Below are positions 39,294-46,515 of a stretch of 64,000 nt of DNA, in pieces. The stretch is from Streptococcus sp. F0442 (GTDB taxonomy: Bacteria; Bacillota; Bacilli; Lactobacillales; Streptococcaceae), in assembly GCF_000314795.2 (NCBI RefSeq), contig NZ_KB373314.1, positions 616,418 through 680,417 on the forward strand. Reading direction: 5' to 3'. The position numbers and the translations under genes are program-made. The notes under the pieces were generated by a model. It ran no database searches, was not told where the DNA came from, and saw only the letters and a program-made list of their open reading frames with translations. Every line of letters starts with the position of its first letter. Within the stretch, counting starts at the first letter, position 1.

Positions 39294-39440
39294 ATGGCTA
39301 TTAAATTTTCTAAGACGGATGATCTTGATAAAATGTTTGAAAACTTTGCAAGTTTTCCAGATCTAGAAAAAACAGTTGAATTCCCCGAAGAAAAAAAGAA
39401 AGCAGAAACGGCTGCTAAAGATGCAAAGAAGGCTAAATAA
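39294..39440 (+). CDS. 48-residue conserved-looking small protein
   Basis: A small gene with good signals: TATAAT at 39260-39265, GGAGG (AAAAAGGAGG) 9 nt before the ATG at 39294, and a TAA that overlaps the next ATG by one base. The peptide begins MAIKFSKTDDLDKMFENF and ends with a Lys/Ala-rich tail (AAKDAKKAK). It is highly charged and soluble, without a membrane segment. It resembles a group of ~50-residue streptococcal proteins of unknown function (possibly the 'SPJ_0845' family, from memory). Translational coupling to the permease suggests a related role. Confidence 0.8.
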   Translation: MAIKFSKTDDLDKMFENFASFPDLEKTVEFPEEKKKAETAAKDAKKAK

Positions 39441-40345
39441 TGACATTCTTTCAACACCTTCCCTCTAGCGTCTTGCAGGCTGGGGCTATTTTTCTCTCGA
39501 TTATCATCGAGGCCCTGCCCTTTGTCCTGATCGGAAGTATCATTTCAGGAATGATTGAGGTTTATGTCACACCTGAGAAGGTTTACCGTTTTCTTCCCAA
39601 AAATAAATTTGGGCGGATCTTCTTTGGGACCTTTATCGGCTTTATCTTTCCTTCCTGTGAATGCGGAATTGTTCCCATTATCAATCGCTTTCTAGAAAAG
39701 AAAGTCCCTAGTTATACTGCTGTTCCCTTTTTGGTGACAGCACCGGTCATCAATCCCATCGTTCTCTTTGCGACCTACTCAGCCTTTGGGAATTCTGTTA
39801 AAATGGCCCTCTACCGCGCCCTTGGTTCCTTGCTTGTCGCAACGGTACTAGGGATCTTCCTTGGCTTTATTCAGACAGATTCGATCCAAAAAGAACATCG
39901 CAAACCTGTGCATGAACATGATTTTAGCGATTTGAGCAAAGGCCAAAAGCTCTTTCAAGTCTTGGTGCAGGCGATTGATGAGTTTTTTGATACAGGACGC
40001 TACCTGGTATTTGGTTGTCTCTTTGCCAGCCTCGTCCAAGTCTATGTCCCAACACGGATCCTTACCTCGATCAGTGCGACACCGGTTATTGCTATTCTCC
40101 TCCTTATGGTCTTGTCCTTCCTCCTCTCACTTTGTAGCGAGGCGGACGCCTTTATCGGCTCTTCTCTTTTGAGTAGTTTTGGAGTAGCGCCGGTGCTGGC
40201 CTTTCTGGTGATTGGTCCCATGCTGGATGTCAAGAATCTCCTCATGATGAAAAATTACCTCAAGACCCGTTTTATCTGGCAATTTATCGGAATTGTCAGT
40301 GGAGTTGTGCTCCTATACTCTTGGATTGTGGGGGTAGCTTTATGA
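39440..40345 (+). CDS. Permease of the DUF318/YraQ (YcgR-like) family
   Basis: This is a 301-residue membrane protein with about eight helices in two repeats. Motifs: FVLIGSIISGMIEVYV, GFIFPSCECGIVPIINRFL (conserved Cys-x-Cys), FLVTAPVINPIVLFATYSAF and, in the second half, LLSLCSEADAFIGSSLL. These match the DUF318 permeases (B. subtilis YcgR type). The substrate is unknown; a role with metals is suspected because of the cysteines and the partner TIGR03943 protein. Starts 1 bp inside the small upstream gene's stop and overlaps the next gene by 4 bp. Confidence 0.85.
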   Translation: MTFFQHLPSSVLQAGAIFLSIIIEALPFVLIGSIISGMIEVYVTPEKVYRFLPKNKFGRIFFGTFIGFIFPSCECGIVPIINRFLEKKVPSYTAVPFLVTAPVINPIVLFATYSAFGNSVKMALYRALGSLLVATVLGIFLGFIQTDSIQKEHRKPVHEHDFSDLSKGQKLFQVLVQAIDEFFDTGRYLVFGCLFASLVQVYVPTRILTSISATPVIAILLLMVLSFLLSLCSEADAFIGSSLLSSFGVAPVLAFLVIGPMLDVKNLLMMKNYLKTRFIWQFIGIVSGVVLLYSWIVGVAL

Positions 40346-41157
40346 TACGATTTTTGATCTTAGCAGGTTATTTTGAGCTTACCATGTACCTGCAATTATC
40401 TGGTAAGCTCAATCAATACATCAACTTACACTATTCTTACTTGGCTTATATTTCAATGTTTTTGTCCTTTGTTTTAGCTCTTGTGCAGCTGATCATCTGG
40501 GTCAAACAACAGAAGATCCACAGTCATCTATCTGGCTTCTGGGCAAAAGTAGCGAGTGTCTTCTTGCTCTGTATTCCTCTTTTTGTCGGCTTATTTTTCC
40601 CAACAGTGACGCTGGATTCACAAACAGTCTCTGCAAAAGGCTACCACTTTCCGGTTGCAGCAGGTTCTTCCAAAGAAATCCAACAGGATGAAGGGACAAC
40701 AACTCAGTATCTCAAACCGGATACCAGTAGCTATTTCACTAAGTCTGCCTATGAGTCAGAGATGAAGCAAGCAGCTAAGAAATATGTTGATAAAAAGGTG
40801 ATCCAGGTGACCACTGAGAATTATATGGAAGTCATGGAGGTCATTTATGATTATCCAGATCAATTTGCGGGAAAAACCATCGAGTTGACCGGTTTTGTAT
40901 ACAATGATCCTAATAACAAAGACAGTCAATTTCTCTTTCGTTTTGGGATCATCCACTGTATCGCAGACTCAGGTGTCTACGGTCTTTTAACAACCGGTGC
41001 TCCTCAACATTTTGACAACAATACCTGGATCCATGCAAAAGGAACCTTGTCCATTGAATACCACAAACAGCTCAAGCAAAGTTTGCCTGTCCTCCACATT
41101 ACGGATTGTCAAACCATTACACAACCAGATAATCCTTATGTCTACCGCGTATTTTAA
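40342..41157 (+). CDS. TIGR03943/DUF1980-family (YcgQ-like) membrane protein
   Basis: This 271-residue protein from the ATG at 40342 (MIRFLILAGYFELTMYLQL) has three or four N-terminal helices (to about residue 90) and an extracellular C-terminal domain containing EVIYDYPDQFAGKTIELTGFVY and FLFRFGIIHCIADSGVYG. It is the usual partner of the DUF318 permease (YcgQ-YcgR pair in B. subtilis), with ATGA overlap here. Function unknown. The frame upstream of 40342 is in the permease and is not a real start. Confidence 0.85.
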   Translation: MIRFLILAGYFELTMYLQLSGKLNQYINLHYSYLAYISMFLSFVLALVQLIIWVKQQKIHSHLSGFWAKVASVFLLCIPLFVGLFFPTVTLDSQTVSAKGYHFPVAAGSSKEIQQDEGTTTQYLKPDTSSYFTKSAYESEMKQAAKKYVDKKVIQVTTENYMEVMEVIYDYPDQFAGKTIELTGFVYNDPNNKDSQFLFRFGIIHCIADSGVYGLLTTGAPQHFDNNTWIHAKGTLSIEYHKQLKQSLPVLHITDCQTITQPDNPYVYRVF

Positions 41158-41197
41158 TGGAGAGACTAAGTTCCTTCAAGAGGTCTTAAACCCATAT

Positions 41198-41230
41198 AAG
41201 CTAGAACACTCCTTCGTTCTAGCTTTTTCT
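41198..41230 (+). terminator. Terminator of the small-protein/permease operon
   Basis: AAGCTAGAAC-ACTCCTTC-GTTCTAGCTTTTTCT. Confidence 0.86.
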
Positions 41231-41342
41231 ATGCTATCTACTAAAATCCCATCGGAAAATATTCAGAACAACGATTCCATCAAAGAAATCTTGCTGATTT
41301 TATGGTAAAATATGGTTAATTAAATAGGAAATAGGTACTTAA

Positions 41343-42809
41343 ATGTCTTCAAAAGTTATTGTAACCATTTTCGGAGCTAGCGGGGATTTGGCCAAGCGCA
41401 AACTATACCCGTCCCTTTTTAGGCTCTACAAATCAGGTAATCTATCTGAAAACTTTGCAGTGATCGGGACAGCCCGCAGACCATGGAGCAAGGAATACTT
41501 TGAATCGGTCGTGGTAGAATCTATCACAGACCTCGCAGATAGCCCTCAACAAGCTCAAGAATTCGCCAGCCATTTCTACTATCAAAGTCATGATGTCAAT
41601 GATACCGAACATTACATCGCTCTGCGCGAATTGCAAAGCAGCTTGGATGAAAAATACCAAACGGAACACAACAAGGTCTTCTTCTTGTCTATGGCTCCTC
41701 AATTTTTTGGAACCATTGCTAAACACCTAAAATCAGAAGGGATTGTGGATGGACAAGGTTTTGAGCGCCTGATCGTTGAAAAACCTTTTGGTACAGATCT
41801 AGAAACGGCTAGTCAGCTCAACAAAGAATTGGAAGAAACCTTTGATGAGGAGCAAATCTTCCGAATTGACCACTACCTTGGCAAAGAAATGATCCAAAAT
41901 ATCTTTGCCATTCGTTTCGGCAATCTCATTTTTGACAACCTCTGGAACCGAGATTTTATTGACAATATCCAAATCACCTTTGCTGAACGCCTGGGTGTTG
42001 AAGAACGCGGTGGCTACTATGATCACTCTGGAGCCCTCCGAGACATGGTGCAAAACCATACCCTTCAGCTTTTGTCTTTGCTTGCCATGGATAAACCAGC
42101 TACCTTTACCAAGGATGCGATTCGAGCTGAAAAAGTTAAAGTTTTTGAGCAATTGCACAATCCAACAGATGATGAGTTAAAGAAATTCTTTATCCGTGGT
42201 CAATACCATTCAGGGACCATCGAAGGGAAAAAAGATATCTCTTATCGCAGTGAGCCCAATGTCGACCCTGAATCTACTACGGAGACCTATGCTTCTGGGG
42301 CATTCTTTGTTGATAGTGATCGCTTCCGTGGAGTTCCTTTCTTCTTCCGTACTGGAAAACGCTTGACGCAAAAGGGAACCATGGTCAATGTGGTCTTCAA
42401 GCAAACCGACTCCATCTTTGGACATAGTTTGCAACCTAATGTCTTGACCATTTATATCCAACCAAATGAAGGTTTCTCATTGAGTATCAACGGAAAAGAG
42501 GTCGGAGAAAAATTCAGTATCGCACCGATTTCCTTTGACTACGAGACAGATGCGACCGCAACTGGAGCTTCCCCAGAGCCTTATGAAAAATTAATTTTCG
42601 ACGTGTTGAACAATGACTCAACCAATTACAGCCACTGGCACGAAGTCCGCGCTTCATGGCAATTGATTGACCGGATCGAAAAATTATGGGCCGAAGATGG
42701 AGCACCGCTCTATGAGTACAAATCAGGATCCATGGGACCAACTGCATCCGATGATCTCCTTGCAGACTACGGAGCAGAGTGGGTTTGGAAACCTGAACCT
42801 AAGAATTAA
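41343..42809 (+). CDS. zwf: Glucose-6-phosphate 1-dehydrogenase
   Basis: This enzyme oxidises glucose 6-phosphate to 6-phosphogluconolactone, making NADPH; it is the entry to the pentose phosphate route. The 488-residue protein shows the nucleotide-binding GASGDLAKRKLYPSLFRL near the N-terminus and the catalytic signature RIDHYLGKEM with its histidine. Later conserved blocks include GYYDHSGALRDMVQNH and PFFFRTGKRL. RBS AGGAAATAGG and TAAAAT (41306-41311) lie upstream. Monocistronic with a terminator. It supplies NADPH that gor would use. Confidence 0.97.
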   Translation: MSSKVIVTIFGASGDLAKRKLYPSLFRLYKSGNLSENFAVIGTARRPWSKEYFESVVVESITDLADSPQQAQEFASHFYYQSHDVNDTEHYIALRELQSSLDEKYQTEHNKVFFLSMAPQFFGTIAKHLKSEGIVDGQGFERLIVEKPFGTDLETASQLNKELEETFDEEQIFRIDHYLGKEMIQNIFAIRFGNLIFDNLWNRDFIDNIQITFAERLGVEERGGYYDHSGALRDMVQNHTLQLLSLLAMDKPATFTKDAIRAEKVKVFEQLHNPTDDELKKFFIRGQYHSGTIEGKKDISYRSEPNVDPESTTETYASGAFFVDSDRFRGVPFFFRTGKRLTQKGTMVNVVFKQTDSIFGHSLQPNVLTIYIQPNEGFSLSINGKEVGEKFSIAPISFDYETDATATGASPEPYEKLIFDVLNNDSTNYSHWHEVRASWQLIDRIEKLWAEDGAPLYEYKSGSMGPTASDDLLADYGAEWVWKPEPKN

Positions 42810-42813
42810 AGTA

Positions 42814-42834
42814 AGCCACCTTCGGGTGGTTTTT
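42814..42834 (+). terminator. zwf terminator
   Basis: CCACC-TTCG-GGTGG followed by six T. Confidence 0.9.
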
Positions 42835-42863
42835 TGATAGCGCAAGGAAACAAAAAGGAAGCT

Positions 42864-43010
42864 GGGACAAAAAGATTTTGATTTTAGGAATTCTCTATTA
42901 TAAATTTTTAAAATCGATAGATTAGACAAAAAAGCGAACAAGACAGTATTCTGAGTGTCAGGTAAACTCGTTTTGTTCGCTTTTTATATTTAAGGTTAGA
43001 CTTTTGTCCC
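42864..43010. repeat. Palindromic intergenic module with GGGACA/TGTCCC arms (family B/C)
   Basis: Outer arms GGGACAAAAAG (42864-42874) and CTTTTGTCCC (43001-43010). An inner 13-bp perfect stem AAAAAGCGAACAA (42929-42941) / TTGTTCGCTTTTT (42973-42985) encloses a 31-nt loop with ACA/TGT. A/T-rich sequence lies between. It sits directly before copy 2 of repeat family A. No ORF. The arms are the same type as in the module inside copy 3 and in the PspC terminator. Confidence 0.75.
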
Positions 43011-43028
43011 CAGACTCCCCAGAATGGT

Positions 43029-43270
43029 GACAAACTATTTTAAAGGAAAATAAGTTAAATGATTCTGCAAAAAAATTAAAATGGGTTCTAATTTTTAAAT
43101 AGATTCAAAAAAATACCGAAACTTTCCGCTGTGAGAAAAGTGCCTAAAACAATAACGTTTCAGGCACTCGGAATTATTGAGACCCTAGGCTCAATAATTA
43201 GTCATGGAACTTCGAAGAAGTTCGCTGACGTCCGTACTCACCTAAGGAAAGTTTTTAATATGACTTTGTC
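43029..43270. repeat. Structured intergenic repeat element, family A, copy 2
   Basis: Homologous to 3277-3512 over nearly its whole length, including the A/T-rich left part (ACAAACTA-TTTTAAA-, AAATAAGTTAA) and GACAAA...TTTGTC ends. Outer stem AAACTTTCC/GGAAAGTTT and GTGAG/CTCAC are unchanged. The second hairpin reads AATTATTGAG/CTCAATAATT, different from copy 1 on both arms yet still fully paired. The first hairpin has one mismatch; the third is kept. Lies between convergent zwf and ftsY, as copy 1 lies between convergent genes. Confidence 0.85.
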
Positions 43271-43285
43271 TTTTTCTATTCGACT

Positions 43286-44890
43286 TTAAATCAAGCCTTC
43301 CAAGAGACCTCTCATGAAGTTTTCTGAATGGAATGGTCCGATGTCATCAATCTTTTCTCCAAATCCAATCAACTTCACCGGGATGTCCAATTCTTCACGG
43401 ATCGCAAGAACAACCCCACCTCGAGCCGTTCCATCGATCTTGGTCAAGACAATCCCTGTCACAGGCGTAATTTTTGAAAACTCTTTGGCTTGCACCAAGG
43501 CATTTTGACCAGTTGAAGCATCAAGAGCCAGCAAGGTTTCATGCGGTGCATCAGGCACCACTCGCTTGATAATCCGGCCGATTTTTTCAAGCTCGGCCAT
43601 GAGGTTATCCTTGTTTTGCAGACGACCTGCCGTATCAATCATCAGAACATCGATATTTTCAGCAATCGCGCGTTCCATTCCATCGAAGACGACACTAGCA
43701 GGATCTGATTTTTCAGGACCTGTCACAACTGGAACATCTACTCGGCGCCCCCATTCTGCCAGTTGAGCCACTGCTCCTGCACGGAAGGTATCTGCTGCAA
43801 CCAACATGACTTTCTTGCCTTCTTGTTTGTATCGGTGGGCTAACTTCCCGATAGAGGTTGTTTTACCAACTCCATTTACTCCGACAAAGAGCATAACCGT
43901 GAGGCCATCTTGAAAACGAATGGCTTCATTAAATTGGCCATCCTTTTCATACAAGTCTACCAATTTTTCGATAATCACGCGCTTGAGAGCATCTGGTTTT
44001 TTAGCATTTTCCAAACGGGCCTCATAGCGCAACTCTTCGGTTAAATTAGAGGCAACTTGAACCCCAACGTCACTCATGATCAAGAGTTCTTCCAATTCTT
44101 CAAAGAATTCTTCATCGACTGAACGGAAATTCGCAAAGAAGGCATTGAGACGTGCGCCAAATCCAGTCCGTGTCTTTTTCAAGCTACGATCATATTTTTC
44201 CTGAATAGTTTCTTGCTGAGGTGCGACCTCGTCTTGAATCGGCTCCTCTGCCTCTTCAACAATTCTTTCCTCAACGGCTGATGCAGCTTCTCCTTCAGGA
44301 AGTCTGGACTCGGCTTCCGCTACTTCTGAAGTTTCCTCTACTTGAGCGATCGCTTCTGATGCTTCCGGTTCTGGAACCTTCACTTCTGTCGTGCTCACTT
44401 CTACTGGCTCAGCGTCAGGTGATGGTGACTCTTCTTCCAGTTTTATAACATCAATCTCATCTGCTTCTTCAACATGTTCAGTTTCTTCCGCTTCAGATTT
44501 CACTTCTTCAAGAGGCTCAGTTTCCGTTTCATCAGCTACAGGTGAAGCTTCTTCAGGAGTTTCTTGTGTTTGAGCAGGTTCAAAGACAACCGGAGACTCC
44601 TCTACAGGTGCTTGGTCTTCATAAGTCTCTGAAGTTCCAATTTCTTCAACAAGAGGCTCCTCTGATGGCTCTTCTTGAGTGACCTGATGAGTAGCTGCAA
44701 TTCGCGCTTTGAGCTCTTGGTAATAAGCCTCCATATCAGCGATTTTTTGCTCTTCCTTGTCATTTAAGGTAGCCACTGGCTCCTCTTTGACAGTTTCTTC
44801 AACCTCATTACTTTCCGTCACTTCTTCAGAAGACGGAAGCACTTTTTCAGCTTCTTCTTTCTTTCCAAATAATCGATCAAATAATCCCAT
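43286..44890 (-). CDS. ftsY: Signal recognition particle receptor FtsY
   Basis: FtsY is the SRP receptor GTPase that brings ribosomes making membrane proteins to SecYEG. The 534-residue protein has an N-terminal GLFDRLFGKKEEAEK membrane-targeting helix, then about 215 residues of highly acidic, Glu/Val/Pro-rich low-complexity sequence, then the NG domain: G1 GVNGVGKTTSIGKLAHRYKQ, DTFRAGAVAQL, G3 DTAGRLQNKDNLMAEL, TKIDGTARGG and GFGEKIDDI. The acidic region is longer than in many bacteria but is common in streptococci. The ATG directly abuts the upstream HAD gene's stop. Last gene of rnc-smc-HAD-HAD-ftsY. Confidence 0.96.
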   Translation of the reverse strand: MGLFDRLFGKKEEAEKVLPSSEEVTESNEVEETVKEEPVATLNDKEEQKIADMEAYYQELKARIAATHQVTQEEPSEEPLVEEIGTSETYEDQAPVEESPVVFEPAQTQETPEEASPVADETETEPLEEVKSEAEETEHVEEADEIDVIKLEEESPSPDAEPVEVSTTEVKVPEPEASEAIAQVEETSEVAEAESRLPEGEAASAVEERIVEEAEEPIQDEVAPQQETIQEKYDRSLKKTRTGFGARLNAFFANFRSVDEEFFEELEELLIMSDVGVQVASNLTEELRYEARLENAKKPDALKRVIIEKLVDLYEKDGQFNEAIRFQDGLTVMLFVGVNGVGKTTSIGKLAHRYKQEGKKVMLVAADTFRAGAVAQLAEWGRRVDVPVVTGPEKSDPASVVFDGMERAIAENIDVLMIDTAGRLQNKDNLMAELEKIGRIIKRVVPDAPHETLLALDASTGQNALVQAKEFSKITPVTGIVLTKIDGTARGGVVLAIREELDIPVKLIGFGEKIDDIGPFHSENFMRGLLEGLI

Positions 44891-45712
44891 TTATTCACTC
44901 TCCTTTAACACATAATTTTCAATCGCCCATGCGACAGCATCTTGGTCATTGGTCACGGGTGCAACAAGTGCCGCCACCTCTTTCACTGCCGGGACCGCAT
45001 TACCCATAGCAACCCCTAGTCCAGCCCACTGGATCATTGACAGGTCATTGGCTTCATCTCCACAGGCCATGACTTGATCTGCCTCAAGACCCAAAATAGA
45101 AGCCAGTGCCTCTAAGCCCGTTGCCTTATGAACATTTTTGGGGCACCATTCCAACAACATTTCCCTAGATTTAAAAATTTCATAGTCTTGAAATAAGTCC
45201 GGCCTGATCTGCTTGATCACCGTATCTAAAAAGTCTTGATCAACGGCTGTCACACACTTGTTGTAGGATAACGTAGATGGCAGGTCTTTAAAATCTGTAT
45301 CAATAAAGTTCAGGTAGGGATTGTAAAGGGAATAGAGAGACTTTCGCTCTGAATGAATCTCATAAACCGTTCCCTCACTGATCGCATCCAGCGGAAGGCC
45401 GAGACGAGCTGTTTCATCATGAATGGTTGCAACATCTTCTGCTGCCAAGACAACTTTTGAGAGGATCTCTCCATTATTTCTCTGCACCAAGCCACCGTTG
45501 AAAGTAATTGTATACTCTTCTTTGAGGCCTGCTGTTCCCAATTCTTCCAAAAGAAAATCCATAGCTTTCAAGGGGCGACCAGTGGTTAGAACCACCTTGA
45601 CACCTTTGGCCTGTGCAGCAGAAAGGGCTGCTCTATTGCGAGGAGAGATCTTTTTTTCAGAATTGAGAAGGGTCCCATCTAAATCCAGCGCAATCAAGGC
45701 AATCTGACTCAT
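44891..45712 (-). CDS. Cof-type HAD-IIB phosphatase
   Basis: This 273-residue sugar/cofactor phosphatase has motif I ALDLDGTLLNSEKKI (residues 8-22), motif II VVLTTGRPLKAM, the lysine in HKATGLEALASILG and GDEANDLSMIQWAG (motif IV). It overlaps the preceding HAD gene by 4 bp (ATGA). The substrate is unknown. The same pair between smc and ftsY is known in pneumococcus. Confidence 0.9.
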   Translation of the reverse strand: MSQIALIALDLDGTLLNSEKKISPRNRAALSAAQAKGVKVVLTTGRPLKAMDFLLEELGTAGLKEEYTITFNGGLVQRNNGEILSKVVLAAEDVATIHDETARLGLPLDAISEGTVYEIHSERKSLYSLYNPYLNFIDTDFKDLPSTLSYNKCVTAVDQDFLDTVIKQIRPDLFQDYEIFKSREMLLEWCPKNVHKATGLEALASILGLEADQVMACGDEANDLSMIQWAGLGVAMGNAVPAVKEVAALVAPVTNDQDAVAWAIENYVLKESE

Positions 45713-46515
45713 AGGATTTCCTCCATATAGCGTAGGACAGAACCCGTCTCATGGTGGCCGATGACTGTTTCAGCAATCGCTAAGATTTCAGGACGTGCAT
45801 TTTCTGGCGCTACAGGATGGCCCACGACTTGCATCATATGGAGGTCATTTAGGTTATCCCCAAAAGCCATCACCTGATCCATCGTGATCCCTAGTTTATC
45901 CGCTAAGGCAGTAATCGCCACTCCCTTATCGACATAATCGAGGACAATATCAATCGATTCAAAGCCTGTCGTCATCGCTTTGACACCTGGGACATTCTCA
46001 GTGACCCATTGCTCTCCTTCAAGAACAAGAGCTGCATCGAAGTTGGTGGTCATTTTGAAGATTTCATCTTGAATATCGACTAAACTCTTCACTTTTTGAA
46101 TATTTTCATTATAGTGTTGACTCAAGGCAAGATAGTCAGGATCCACTGTTTCTAGGACATAGCTCCCTTTTTTCCCTGTCAAAAGCAATTTATTGGGGTC
46201 TGCATAAGGGGAAGATTTTAGAGCTTCAAAAACACCCAAATAAAAGTCTTTGGACATGGTCGCTTCGTAGAGATCTTCTCCATGAAATTCTACCACACTA
46301 CCATTTTCAGCAATGAAAATCATTTGGTCCTCAAATCCTTTAAAGAGGGATTTGAGAGAAAGGAGGGCACGGCCACTCGCAGCAGCAAAATAAATGCCTT
46401 TTTCTTTGCAGCTGGCTAATACCTTGCCTAATCGTTCTTGATCGTACTGATGTTGGTCATTTAGAAAGGTTCCATCCATGTCCGTAGCAATCAATTTAAT
46501 ATCATTATTCTTCAT
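45709..46515 (-). CDS. Cof-type HAD-IIB phosphatase
   Basis: This 268-residue protein has motif I ATDMDGTFLNDQHQYD, motif II FAAASGRALLSLK, and motif IV GDNLNDLHMMQVVG. The lysine of motif III is less obvious (VDKGVAITALADKLG). It is a paralogue of, not identical to, the next gene, sharing perhaps a third of residues by eye. It overlaps smc by 11 bp. The substrate is unknown; it may belong to the YkrA/YxeH group. Confidence 0.9.
   Translation of the reverse strand: MKNNDIKLIATDMDGTFLNDQHQYDQERLGKVLASCKEKGIYFAAASGRALLSLKSLFKGFEDQMIFIAENGSVVEFHGEDLYEATMSKDFYLGVFEALKSSPYADPNKLLLTGKKGSYVLETVDPDYLALSQHYNENIQKVKSLVDIQDEIFKMTTNFDAALVLEGEQWVTENVPGVKAMTTGFESIDIVLDYVDKGVAITALADKLGITMDQVMAFGDNLNDLHMMQVVGHPVAPENARPEILAIAETVIGHHETGSVLRYMEEIL

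Noticed and set aside
42723..42941. 72-codon minus-strand frame at the end of zwf
   Set aside because: Crosses the zwf terminator and a repeat arm; no start signals.
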